From Gloeobacter violaceus PCC 7421 (GTDB lineage Bacteria; Cyanobacteriota; Cyanobacteriia; Gloeobacterales; Gloeobacteraceae), in assembly GCF_000011385.1 (NCBI RefSeq), contig NC_005125.1:868001-932000 (forward strand): a stretch of 64,000 nucleotides of DNA, in the 5' to 3' direction. The position numbers were made by a program, and so were the translations under genes. This document shows positions 1 to 10,095 of the stretch, in pieces. The notes under the pieces are model-generated. The model saw nothing but the letters and a program-made list of their open reading frames with translations, ran no database searches and had not been told where the DNA came from. Position 1 is the first letter of the stretch. Every line of letters begins with the position of its first letter.

Positions 1-186
1 CGCCGCCGCCGCGGCCAGAAGGGGTGAGCTGGCGATCCCCATAGACAGTTTCCGGGCGAATGTGGCACCCTCAGCCTAAGAGCGCCGCCTTCAATTCACC
101 CATAGGCCGGGTGTCGTATTGTGCGGGCGACTATGTGTCCCAGGAGATAGGCCGATGATCGTATTTGCCGCTCAGTGGGATTGCGA
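1..186. other. Window edge, no gene seen
   Basis: This short stretch lies downstream of the minus-strand response regulator. I see no open frame with a credible start, no clear terminator and no RNA gene in it. It may hold the end of a gene that continues outside the window. Confidence 0.4.
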
Positions 187-825
187 CTAGCGGATCCAAC
201 CTTCGCGCAGGGCGCGCACGGCGGCCTGCACCCGGTCGTTGACGCCGAGTTTGGCGATGATATTGCTGACGTGCACGCGCACGGTGCCGGAGGCGATGTA
301 GAGCCGCCGGCCGATTTCGGCGTTGGTGAGGCCGTCGGCGATCAGCTTGAGCACTTCCATCTCGCGCTCCGAGAGCGGATTGTCCGCCCCGGCCTGGGGA
401 ATGCGCCCCAGGTCCCGAAGCACCCGATCGGCAATGTCCGGGTCGAGCCAGGCCGCCCCGTCGCGCACCGAAGCGACGGCCGCCAGCAGGCGGCTGGCGA
501 TCCCGGCGGTCGCCTTGAGGCAGTAGCCGTCCGCTCCGGCGGCCAGGGCGCCGAAGACGCTCTCGTCCTCGTCGTGGGAGGTGAGTGCGAGGACACGCAT
601 CGCCGGGTATTCGCGCTTGAGGATGCGCGTCACCTCGGTGCCGCTCATCACCGGCAGCCCCAGATCCATCAGCACCAAATCGGGCTGCAACGAGCGGGCG
701 AGGGCGAGGGCCTGCTCGCCATCCGCCGCTTCGCCCGCCACTTCGTACTCGGGAGTCTGCGAGAGCACCTGGCGCAATCCGATGCGCATCAGGGCGTGGT
801 CTTCGACGATCAAGATCCGGGTCAT
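187..825 (-). CDS. NarL/LuxR-type response regulator
   Basis: This 212-residue DNA-binding regulator has a receiver domain at about residues 1-120, with acidic residues after the first strand (VEDH) and a phospho-acceptor aspartate near residue 54 (LMDLGLP). A LuxR-type helix-turn-helix follows at about 148-205 (LSEREMEVLKLIADG). Its start overlaps the end of the upstream sensor kinase gene by 4 bases, so the two are translationally coupled and almost certainly form one two-component system. The signal and target genes cannot be read from the sequence. Confidence 0.93.
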   Translation of the reverse strand: MTRILIVEDHALMRIGLRQVLSQTPEYEVAGEAADGEQALALARSLQPDLVLMDLGLPVMSGTEVTRILKREYPAMRVLALTSHDEDESVFGALAAGADGYCLKATAGIASRLLAAVASVRDGAAWLDPDIADRVLRDLGRIPQAGADNPLSEREMEVLKLIADGLTNAEIGRRLYIASGTVRVHVSNIIAKLGVNDRVQAAVRALREGWIR

Positions 826-2978
826 GGCCCCTCCGCAAGCGGCAGTGTGAAATAAAACGTGCTTCCGAGGCCCGGCTCGCTCTCAGCCCAGATCCGCCCG
901 CCGTGCGCTTCGACCACCTGTCGGCACAGATACAGCCCCAGCCCCGTGCCGGTGGCGTAGCTTTCCGCCTGGGCAAAGCGCACGAACAACAGAACACTCT
1001 TTTCGGGCGGGATGCCCCGGCCGGTGTCGCGCACCGCCACGCGCACAGCACCCTCGAAAGGCTCCAGGCGCAGGTGCACCCGGCCGCCGGCGGGGGTGAA
1101 CTTGAGGGCGTTGTCCACCAGATTGACGAGCACCCGCCGCAGCTGCTGGCGGTCGCAGGGCACCGGCGGCAACGGTCCGCTCACTTCCACCAGCAATGTC
1201 TGATTGCGGCTTTGAGCCAGGGGGCGCAACTCCTCGATGCCCTGAGCGACAAAGGCGGCCAGATCCGTCGGTTCTTTGCGCAGCCGCATGCGCCCGGCTT
1301 CGTAGCGGTAGATGGTGAGCAGGCTTTCGACCAGACCCAACAGTTCGCGGTGACTCTCGATGACCGCCAGGAGAATTTGCTGCTGGCCGTCGCTCAGAGG
1401 ACCGTACTGGCCATCGAGGGTGAATCCCAGGGTCTGGACTGCCGCGAGTAGCGGCGTGCGCAGATCGTGGGTGAGGGTGGCGACAAAATCTTCGCGCAGC
1501 CGCTCGCTTTCTTTTTGGGCAGTGATGTCGCGCAGAACGGCGACACCACCCAACAGTTCGCCCTCCCCGGTACGCAGGGGGGCGGCAGTAATCTGCAACA
1601 CCCGCGGTTGGGCGCCGGAACCCTCCAGGCGGTACAGATCGCTGGCAAGATTGCCTTCGCGTACGGCGCGCTCAAAGACTGTCCGCTCCGGTGCGACCGG
1701 TTCGCCGAGGGCGTCGCGCAGCCGCAGCGTCCGCCAGTGCGCGAGCTCCCCCGGCGGACTGTCCAATAGCGACCAGAGCGCCCGGTTGGCAGTGCGCAGC
1801 CGCCCGGACGAATCGTAGACCAGTACCCCTTCGGCGATCGCTTCGATCACCAGTTCGAGCTTGTCTTTTTCGGCGGTGAGGTTGGCAAGCAAGCGGCGGT
1901 TGGCCTCCGCCTCCGCGCCGATGCGCTCGCGCATCGCCCCGAACGAGTCGATGAGCACCTGTAACTCCAGGGCCGGCGCCGTCGGCATCGGTGGTCCCAC
2001 CTGGGCAGTCGGTGCTGCGAGCGCCTGGTTTTGCATCTGCTCGCTCAGTTGCTGCAGCGGCCGGCTGATGCGTTCGCTCAACCAGTAGGCGAATCCAACG
2101 GCGGCGGCGGCGACGAAAAGCAGCCCCGCGGCGAACCGCTGCAGGCCCACCAACGGATCGGCGAGGGCCGCGCGGGCGGGGCTCGTCACCACGACACCCC
2201 AATCGGTACCGGCGATCGGTGCAAACGCCGCCAGTTGCTCCACCCGGTCGCTGTCCACCGGCTGCTCGTAGCGCGCAGTGCCGCGCCGATTTTTGAGTAC
2301 CTGGCGGACCGGAGGCAGTTCCGTCGGCACCGCGCCGCTGAGGGCCAGCTGTCCCTGGGAGTGGGCCAGGGTATGACCGGTCCTGTCGACCACCCAGATC
2401 TGGCGGTCGGCGGTGGACTGCGAGCGCACCTGACTCTCGATGGCGCCCAGATCGAGCAGGCTGACGAGTGCCCCCCGTTCAAAGGTCGGATAGGCGACGG
2501 CGATGGCGGCCAGCGGCGCGCCGTCGTAGATCGAAGCGAAGACGGAGGAGTAGTACACGGGTCCTGCCGCCCCGGTAGTCGGGAAGACCGAAGCCGGCAG
2601 CACCCGACCCCGCCAGAGCGTCGGCTTGGCACTCGCCGTCACCCGGCGGCGACCATCCACCAGCAGCAGATGGCGAAACAGCGGCGTGGTGCTCATTAAG
2701 CGCGCCAGAGCCCCATCTTGCTCGGCAGATCTGAGGCGGGTAAGGGCTGAGCGTGGGTCGGCGGCTTTTTGCACCGGCTCGAGCACCAGGTTCAACTCGT
2801 AGCGCAGGTTGCTCGCCAGCAGATCCGCCAGGCGCAGGTGATCGTCGAGCACCGCCTGTTCGCGCTCCGGCAGGGCGCGTCGAAACAGAGCAAACTCGAC
2901 CAGCCCCAAGACCGCCACCGGCACGAGGGCCGCCAGCGCAAAGGCAAGCTGATACTGGGTGCGCAACCGGGTAGCCAT
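822..2978 (-). CDS. Membrane sensor histidine kinase (dCache-like, HAMP, PAS, HisKA, HATPase)
   Basis: This 718-residue inner-membrane kinase has a first membrane helix at about residues 12-32 and a long extracytoplasmic sensing region with the look of a double-Cache domain. A second helix near 285-302 leads into a HAMP linker (RISRPLQQL) and a PAS domain at about 375-485. The HisKA motif TLTHDLRTPL has its phosphoryl histidine near residue 503, and the ATPase motifs are NLVDNALKF, DTGRGIP and GTGLGLYLC. It is co-transcribed with the downstream LuxR-type regulator. Pairing a HisKA kinase with a NarL/LuxR regulator is unusual, because such regulators normally go with HisKA_3 kinases. Confidence 0.93.
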   Translation of the reverse strand: MATRLRTQYQLAFALAALVPVAVLGLVEFALFRRALPEREQAVLDDHLRLADLLASNLRYELNLVLEPVQKAADPRSALTRLRSAEQDGALARLMSTTPLFRHLLLVDGRRRVTASAKPTLWRGRVLPASVFPTTGAAGPVYYSSVFASIYDGAPLAAIAVAYPTFERGALVSLLDLGAIESQVRSQSTADRQIWVVDRTGHTLAHSQGQLALSGAVPTELPPVRQVLKNRRGTARYEQPVDSDRVEQLAAFAPIAGTDWGVVVTSPARAALADPLVGLQRFAAGLLFVAAAAVGFAYWLSERISRPLQQLSEQMQNQALAAPTAQVGPPMPTAPALELQVLIDSFGAMRERIGAEAEANRRLLANLTAEKDKLELVIEAIAEGVLVYDSSGRLRTANRALWSLLDSPPGELAHWRTLRLRDALGEPVAPERTVFERAVREGNLASDLYRLEGSGAQPRVLQITAAPLRTGEGELLGGVAVLRDITAQKESERLREDFVATLTHDLRTPLLAAVQTLGFTLDGQYGPLSDGQQQILLAVIESHRELLGLVESLLTIYRYEAGRMRLRKEPTDLAAFVAQGIEELRPLAQSRNQTLLVEVSGPLPPVPCDRQQLRRVLVNLVDNALKFTPAGGRVHLRLEPFEGAVRVAVRDTGRGIPPEKSVLLFVRFAQAESYATGTGLGLYLCRQVVEAHGGRIWAESEPGLGSTFYFTLPLAEGP

Positions 2979-3026
2979 GCATGGTTCAGTCGACTCCGGC
3001 TTTCAGGTTAACCGCTCAAGAAGCCC

Positions 3027-3878
3027 TTACAGCAGGCCGCTGAAGACCTTGCGGGCCGGACCGGTCATCAGCAAATGGTTCGTGGCGCCGTCCCAGCGGA
3101 TCTCGATTGGCCCGCCGGGCAGTTCGACGGTCGCTTCGGTGTGGGAAAGGCCGTTGAGCACCGCCGCCACCAGCACCGCGCACGCGCCGGTGCCGCAGGC
3201 GAGGGTGGGACCGGCACCGCGCTCCCAAGCTTTGACCCGCAGGTGGGTGGGACTGATCACCTCGGCAAAATGGGTGTTGACGCGCTCAGGAAAGTGGCGA
3301 TCGCGCTCAAAAAGCGGACCGAAGCGGTGCAGATCCACCGTGGCCAATTCGTCGACGAACACCACGGCGTGGGGGTTGCCCATGTTGACGCAGGTGACCC
3401 GCCAATCGACCCCGCCCACGGGGATGGACGCCGCCACCGCTTTTTGGTCCGCCGGGGCGAGGGTGGTCGGGATCTCATCCGCCAGCAGGTGGGGCGGTCC
3501 CATGTCTACTCTCACCCGGCCGTCGGCCAACAGATCAATATTCAACAGGCCCGCCCCGGTCTCCACCCGGTAGCCGCTTCCCGTCCCGCCCATCCCCAGT
3601 TCGCGGGCAAAGTGGGCCAGGCAGCGGATGCCGTTGCCGCACATCTGCGCCTCGGAGCCGTCGTTGTTGTAGATGCGCATGCGAAAGTCGGCACCCGTCT
3701 CGGCGCTCAGCAAAAAGATCACCCCGTCCGCCCCGACCCCGAAGTGCCGGTCGCACACCGCCGCGGCCTCTTCGGCGGAGAGCACCGGTTCGGCTGCGGT
3801 GCGGTTGTCGATGAGTACAAAGTCGTTGCCGAGGCCCTCGTACTTGACAAAAGAAAGCGTGCCGGGGGCGAAAGTCAT
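3027..3878 (-). CDS. dapF: Diaminopimelate epimerase
   Basis: DapF interconverts LL- and meso-diaminopimelate in the cytoplasm for lysine and peptidoglycan synthesis. The 283-residue protein has the usual family length and both catalytic cysteine motifs: MCGNGIRC near residue 78 and ACGTGACA near residue 226. The N-terminal KYEGLGNDFVLIDN is also typical. It stands alone between a kinase gene on the same strand and a divergent TerB-like gene. Confidence 0.97.
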   Translation of the reverse strand: MTFAPGTLSFVKYEGLGNDFVLIDNRTAAEPVLSAEEAAAVCDRHFGVGADGVIFLLSAETGADFRMRIYNNDGSEAQMCGNGIRCLAHFARELGMGGTGSGYRVETGAGLLNIDLLADGRVRVDMGPPHLLADEIPTTLAPADQKAVAASIPVGGVDWRVTCVNMGNPHAVVFVDELATVDLHRFGPLFERDRHFPERVNTHFAEVISPTHLRVKAWERGAGPTLACGTGACAVLVAAVLNGLSHTEATVELPGGPIEIRWDGATNHLLMTGPARKVFSGLL

Positions 3879-4016
3879 GGCCTGTTGGGATGAAGACTGC
3901 GCTTTCTATCATGCCATTCGGGCGGGGACAAATACGGAACCGCCCGGTGGAATCCCTTTCAGCAGGCTGGCCCGATCCCTACTGTTGCCCAGGACGCGCC
4001 GCCTTGCACCAGGACT

Positions 4017-4973
4017 ATGACCGATTTTTTCGATTCGATCCAACCGCTCATCGTTCATGCCGAACAGCAGGGAAGCACGCTGCAGTGCGCTTTTCGCTGC
4101 CCGGCTACCGGTGAAACCGTCGAAGCGAGCGCCCATCTGCAGAAGCGGGAGACCGCCATGGCCGGGGTGGCCCAGAGTGTCGGCACCGGCATGCTGCACA
4201 GTCTCAAGTACTCGGTGGGTCTGATGATTCGAAGTGCCCTGGGCTACGGTTTTATGGGCCGCCTGCTGGGGGATGCGAGCGACACGCTGCTCAACCAGGG
4301 CTACGGCGGCTCCCAGCCGCGCTTTAGCGAAGAAGAGCGCAAAGATGCCCTGGTACGGGCTTTTCAGGCCAGCAATTTCTTCATCTGGGACGGCCGCCAG
4401 GGCGGCTGGATCTCGGCGTCGGCGGCCCGGCAGCTCTATACCGACTTCGAGCAGCAACTGAGCGCCTACCCGGTCGAGGCCCTGTACGACCGGTCGATCC
4501 TGGCGCGGATGCTGATGGCGGTAGCCCGGGCGGACGGGCGGCTTGCCGAGCAGGAGCGGGCGTTTGTGGTCCAGTTTGTCGATCCGCAATTCGGTTCGCC
4601 CGATAGTCCGGACGGCGCGCCTCCTCCGAGCCCGGTCGAACTGGAGGAAACTGCCGAGGGACCGGCCCGCGAAACGATGCTGATGCTCGCCTGGTCGCTC
4701 GCCCTCACCGACGAACATTTAGATGCAAGTGAAACGGCTTTGCTCGGCGGGTTTGCCGACGGCCTTGGCATCGACGCCCACCGCCGGGGCGAATTGATGC
4801 ACTGGGCGCAGATCTATCTGCTGGAGCGGGTGATTGGCCAGTGTCTGATAGATGGCAAGCTTTCCCGGCAGTACGAAGAGCAGATTGTCCGGTGGGCTCC
4901 CCAGATCGGCCTCAACGCCTACCAGACTGAGCGGGCCATCGTCCAGTACAAAAAGCGGCACCACCTGGTTTGA
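4017..4973 (+). CDS. TerB-like helical protein
   Basis: This 318-residue protein of unknown role contains two tracts resembling the TerB (tellurite-resistance B, DjlA N-terminal) helical fold. One is around residues 160-185 (LARMLMAVARADGRLAEQER) and the other follows an acidic proline-rich linker at about 195-215. The N-terminal third has a conserved GTGMLHSLKYSVGLMIRSALGYG stretch that may lie against the membrane. TerB-like proteins are often found with membrane or stress complexes. No ter operon partners are present here, so no tellurite function should be inferred. Confidence 0.7.
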   Translation: MTDFFDSIQPLIVHAEQQGSTLQCAFRCPATGETVEASAHLQKRETAMAGVAQSVGTGMLHSLKYSVGLMIRSALGYGFMGRLLGDASDTLLNQGYGGSQPRFSEEERKDALVRAFQASNFFIWDGRQGGWISASAARQLYTDFEQQLSAYPVEALYDRSILARMLMAVARADGRLAEQERAFVVQFVDPQFGSPDSPDGAPPPSPVELEETAEGPARETMLMLAWSLALTDEHLDASETALLGGFADGLGIDAHRRGELMHWAQIYLLERVIGQCLIDGKLSRQYEEQIVRWAPQIGLNAYQTERAIVQYKKRHHLV

Positions 4974-5087
4974 CTTTATCCTGGCTTGGTTGTTGGCGAG
5001 TCGCGCTTGTGCAGTGCCTGATGCAGGCTGCGAAAGCTACTGTAGAGGCAAGAAACAACAAGAAGAAAAAGGCTTCGGACTCGGCCA

Positions 5088-6797
5088 ATGGCAAAAACCA
5101 ACTTACTGAACACCCGTACCATTAATTTTCTTGAACTATTGGGTAATGGCAGGTTCTACCGGGTGCCACCCTATCAGCGTGATTACTCCTGGTCTGAAGA
5201 GCAGTGGGAAGACCTTTGGAACGATATTCAGGAATTGCGCGACAAACGTGACGACAGCCACTACATGGGGGCTTTAGTCGTAGAAGGTAAAACTGACCGA
5301 GAATTTTTGATTATTGATGGTCAGCAAAGATTGGCCACCTTGAGCATCTTGGCTCTTGTAGTCATTGCCAAGCTAAGGGAGATGGCCGATCGCGAAGTTG
5401 ATCCTGAGGGGAATCGAGAGCGGGCGTCGGGACTGCGCAATCGGTTTGTAGGCGAAAAAGACCCGGCTTCTCTAATTGAAAGTAGCAAACTCTTTCTTAA
5501 CGAGACCGATAACGCATTTTATCAGGACTATCTCGTTCAACTAAAAAAGCCCCTCAATCCCAGAGGACTCTGTAACTCCAATAAATTGCTCTGGGATTGC
5601 TTCCAGTATTTCAGTAGTCAAATAAACAAAGTACCTGAATTCGACAGTAAAGGCAACGTCCTGGCTGAACTTTTGTCTGAGACGATTGCACGTCAACTCA
5701 TGTTTATCCTAATTACTGTAGATAACGAACTAAATGCCTACACCGTTTTTGAGACGCTAAATGCGCGTGGGCTTGAGCTTTCTTCGACAGACCTGCTGAA
5801 AAATTACCTCTTCTCCCGCATTAAGGTATCGGGAGATTTGGAGGCACTGCAACGACGCTGGCGCAGCCTAATTGCTACTGTTCAGCAAGAGCGTTTCCCA
5901 GAATTTTTGCGCTATCACTTGCAGTGCGACAAACCGAAGGTTCGAAGTCAACGCCTTTTTAAGTTGGTTCGGGGTGAGGTGAAGACTGCTGAGGGCGTAT
6001 TTGCTTTGATGGATAACTTGGAGAAACGCGCTGAACTCTTTTCAGCCATTTTGGATGTGCAGCATGGTTATTGGATTGAACGTCCTGAATGTAAGCCATT
6101 TATTCGCGAGCTAAACCTTTTCCAGGCCCGTCAAATGATGCCTCTGCTCTTTGCTGCTTGGGAACGCTTTGACGCTCAAGATTTTGCCCGTATCCTCAGA
6201 ATAGTGAGCGTCATTTCTTTTCGCTACTCGATCGTGAGTCATTTGAATCCTAACGCGCTAGAAATAGCCTACCACCAGGCTGCCAAGGCTGTCCTCACTA
6301 ATTCTGCTGCGTCACCAAGAGAAGTTTTTCAGGTTCTAAAATCTATCTATGTGCCGGATGACAAGCTAGAGCAAGACTTCTACCGACTTGCTTTCAAGAC
6401 TAATAGCCAACGCAAAAAATTGGCAAAATATATCCTGGCCCAGCTGGAGTGCGACGCCTCAGGACGCGCCTGCGATCCTGAGACAGATCCGGCTTCGGTG
6501 GAACACATTCTTCCTGAAAATCCAACCTCTGAATGGGAAGAAGCGTTTCCGCCAGAGTCTTGGGAGCGAGCGGTCGAGAGGCTTGGCAACCTTACCCTCC
6601 TGGAGCCTGCGGTCAATCGCAGCCTTGGCAATGCCCCTTACACCGCAAAAGTGACCGCTTATGGCCGGAGCATCTACGAAATCACCAGGCAAATCGAAGA
6701 TATTGCACCGGAACAGTGGACGCCAGACTTGCTCGATTTGCGCCAGCAACAGTTAGCCAAACGCGCGGTACATCTTTGGCAGGTAGATTTTTCCTAA
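5088..6797 (+). CDS. DUF262/DUF1524 protein, GmrSD-like type IV restriction candidate
   Basis: This 569-residue protein has an N-terminal DUF262 (ParB-like NTPase) domain with VPPYQRDYSW near residue 25 and the signature IIDGQQRLATL near residue 77. A C-terminal DUF1524 HNH-type nuclease domain carries VEHILPE near 470, LGNLTLL and the NRSLGN...PYTAK tail. In GmrSD enzymes these domains use nucleotide hydrolysis to cut modified phage DNA. All visible active-site blocks are intact, so the gene looks functional. Base composition is clearly more AT-rich than in both flanks, which suggests horizontal acquisition. Its stop overlaps the stop of the convergent methyltransferase gene (CTAA). No partner methylase or second subunit is adjacent. 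Confidence 0.88.
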   Translation: MAKTNLLNTRTINFLELLGNGRFYRVPPYQRDYSWSEEQWEDLWNDIQELRDKRDDSHYMGALVVEGKTDREFLIIDGQQRLATLSILALVVIAKLREMADREVDPEGNRERASGLRNRFVGEKDPASLIESSKLFLNETDNAFYQDYLVQLKKPLNPRGLCNSNKLLWDCFQYFSSQINKVPEFDSKGNVLAELLSETIARQLMFILITVDNELNAYTVFETLNARGLELSSTDLLKNYLFSRIKVSGDLEALQRRWRSLIATVQQERFPEFLRYHLQCDKPKVRSQRLFKLVRGEVKTAEGVFALMDNLEKRAELFSAILDVQHGYWIERPECKPFIRELNLFQARQMMPLLFAAWERFDAQDFARILRIVSVISFRYSIVSHLNPNALEIAYHQAAKAVLTNSAASPREVFQVLKSIYVPDDKLEQDFYRLAFKTNSQRKKLAKYILAQLECDASGRACDPETDPASVEHILPENPTSEWEEAFPPESWERAVERLGNLTLLEPAVNRSLGNAPYTAKVTAYGRSIYEITRQIEDIAPEQWTPDLLDLRQQQLAKRAVHLWQVDFS

Positions 6798-7408
6798 GCC
6801 CGCACGAAACGCCCAAAAAGCTCCTCCCCCCGGCGACTCGGTACCGACATCGGCGCCGGTAAAAGCGCAGTGATCTTGAAGCGCGGCGAGAATAACCGCT
6901 CGATCTCGCCTGCGTCGGTGCGGTAGGGCGGGCCGCCGGGGCGGGGGTGGGCAAAGAAAATGGCCACCAGTTCCCCACCGGGTTTGAGCAGCCAGTGGAC
7001 GATCTCGACGTACTCTTCGCGCCGGACCGGGTCGATGGCGCAAAAGCAGGTGTGTTCGACCACCAGGTCGAACAACCCCGCGAACGGCCGGGGCAGGTTG
7101 AAAAGATCCTGCTGCAAAAAAGTGGCCGCCGCCCCGGCGCGCAAAGCCAGCCGGGTGGCATCGGCGATGGCGTCGGCGGCAAAATCGAAACCGCACACCT
7201 TGTAGCCGCGGGCAGCAAACAACAGCGCGTCGTGGCCGCGCCCGCAGCCCGGTACCGCCACCGTCCCCAAGGGCGGCGCTTCGGAGCCGGAAAGCAAATG
7301 CACAAACGTAGGTGCCGGTTGACCCAGATCCCAACGATCCTGGCCGCCGCGGTAGCGATATTCCCAGAAGGCAGGCTGATCGACTCCGGAAGATTCCTCG
7401 GACGGCAT
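6794..7408 (-). CDS. SAM-dependent methyltransferase, TPMT/halide methyltransferase family
   Basis: This 204-residue class I methyltransferase begins with the family feature YRYRGGQDRWDLGQPAP (substrate-lid tryptophan and proline). It has the SAM motif VPGCGRGHDALLFAARGY near residue 50, the acidic end of strand 2 (GFDFAADAI) and VVEHTCFCAIDP near 115. The thiopurine methyltransferase family transfers methyl groups to thiols, selenols, tellurite or halides. The substrate here cannot be assigned. The gene is convergent with the DUF262 gene. Confidence 0.87.
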   Translation of the reverse strand: MPSEESSGVDQPAFWEYRYRGGQDRWDLGQPAPTFVHLLSGSEAPPLGTVAVPGCGRGHDALLFAARGYKVCGFDFAADAIADATRLALRAGAAATFLQQDLFNLPRPFAGLFDLVVEHTCFCAIDPVRREEYVEIVHWLLKPGGELVAIFFAHPRPGGPPYRTDAGEIERLFSPRFKITALLPAPMSVPSRRGEELFGRFVRA

Positions 7409-7521
7409 GGGACATCAAGCGGGGTGCATCCAAGTCTACCCGTTTGCCCCGATGGATTGAGGCACCGATGAACAGTTGGGCAGCAAGCCGCAATCCGGCC
7501 CCTGGGGGCCGCTGTGATAGC

Positions 7522-8871
<1,350 letters not shown>

Positions 8872-8883
8872 AGGAGCGCGGAT

Positions 8884-10035
8884 ATGGACCCCGGGGCAGG
8901 TATCGTCGAGCAGACACCCCCACCAGCCAAGAGCAACGGCCAGATGCGCAAGTCCGACAAACTGCGCCAGGTGCTCTCCAAACATCCGGATGAAAAACAT
9001 CTGGTCGTCTTGCAGGATTTTCCGGACCCCGACGCCCTCAGTGCCGCCTGGTCCTACGGCCTGATCTGCCGCCAGTTCGATATCGAGTGCGTCAACGTCT
9101 ACGCGGGCACACTAAGCCACCAGGAAAACATTGCCCTGGTGCGCCTGACGGGCCTGCCCGCCCAGCGCTGGAATTTACAGACCGAGCAGCGCGACTTGAG
9201 CGGATTCAATGGAGCGGTGTTTCTGGACAACCAGGGTACCACCAGCCAGATCACCCGGCTGGTCAAGCAGGCCAAACTGCCGGTGATTGCCGTCGTCGAT
9301 CACCACGCTCCCCAGGAAGATCTCGCTCCTCAGTTCTCCGACATCCGCACCACCTGCGGCGCCACCGCCACGATGTTCGTGCAGTACTTCCAGGAAGGGC
9401 TTTTGAGCCTGGACGCCACCGACCCCAACCACGTCAAGGTGGCCACCGCCCTGATGCACGGTCTGCGCTCCGAGACCCACCAACTGATGCAGGCCAAAGA
9501 AGAAGACTTCCTGGCCGCCGCCTATCTGGCCCGCTTCTACGACCCGAAGTTGCTGGAGGCGATTTTGCAGACCGCCCGCTCCCGCCGGGTAATGGACGTC
9601 ATCGAGCGCGCCCTCAAAAACCGGATCGTCAAAAACAGCTTCTCGGTCTCCGGGGTGGGCTATTTGCGCTACGAGGACCGCGACGCCATTCCCCAGGCGG
9701 CGGACTTTCTGATCACCGAGGAGAACATCCACACCGCTGTCGTCTACGGCATCGTGCGCACCGAGGACGAACGCGAGATGGTCTCAGGCTCGCTGCGCAC
9801 CAACAAGCTGACTCTTGACCCCGACGAATTTATCAAAAAGACCTTCGGCCACGACGCCGACGGCCGCTTTTTTGGCGGCGGACGCATGCGCGCGGGGGGC
9901 TTTGAAATCCCGGTGGGCTTTCTGGCGGGCAGCAGCGAAAATTCGGCTTTCAACCAGCTCAAATGGGAAGTCTTCGACGCCCAAATCAAACAAAAGCTCA
10001 ACCGGCTGATCACCGACGACGAAGAGGACGACTGA
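8884..10035 (+). CDS. DHH/DHHA1 phosphoesterase (NrnA-like)
   Basis: This 383-residue cytoplasmic enzyme has a DHH-family metal site: DPDALSAAW near residue 43, FLDNQGT, then VVDHHAP near 140. The C-terminal DHHA1 domain has the substrate loop FGGGRMRAGGFEIP near 332-345. Relatives degrade nano-RNA or pAp, or hydrolyse cyclic dinucleotides. There is no GGDEF or PAS part, which speaks against a GdpP-type enzyme. It starts 13 bases after the O-antigen-ligase-like gene and is probably co-transcribed with it. Confidence 0.88.
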   Translation: MDPGAGIVEQTPPPAKSNGQMRKSDKLRQVLSKHPDEKHLVVLQDFPDPDALSAAWSYGLICRQFDIECVNVYAGTLSHQENIALVRLTGLPAQRWNLQTEQRDLSGFNGAVFLDNQGTTSQITRLVKQAKLPVIAVVDHHAPQEDLAPQFSDIRTTCGATATMFVQYFQEGLLSLDATDPNHVKVATALMHGLRSETHQLMQAKEEDFLAAAYLARFYDPKLLEAILQTARSRRVMDVIERALKNRIVKNSFSVSGVGYLRYEDRDAIPQAADFLITEENIHTAVVYGIVRTEDEREMVSGSLRTNKLTLDPDEFIKKTFGHDADGRFFGGGRMRAGGFEIPVGFLAGSSENSAFNQLKWEVFDAQIKQKLNRLITDDEEDD

Positions 10036-10095
10036 TCCTGCCCAAATTGCACGTCGGCACGATACCCCCCGATCGTGTGCCTGCGTCCGCGGCCC

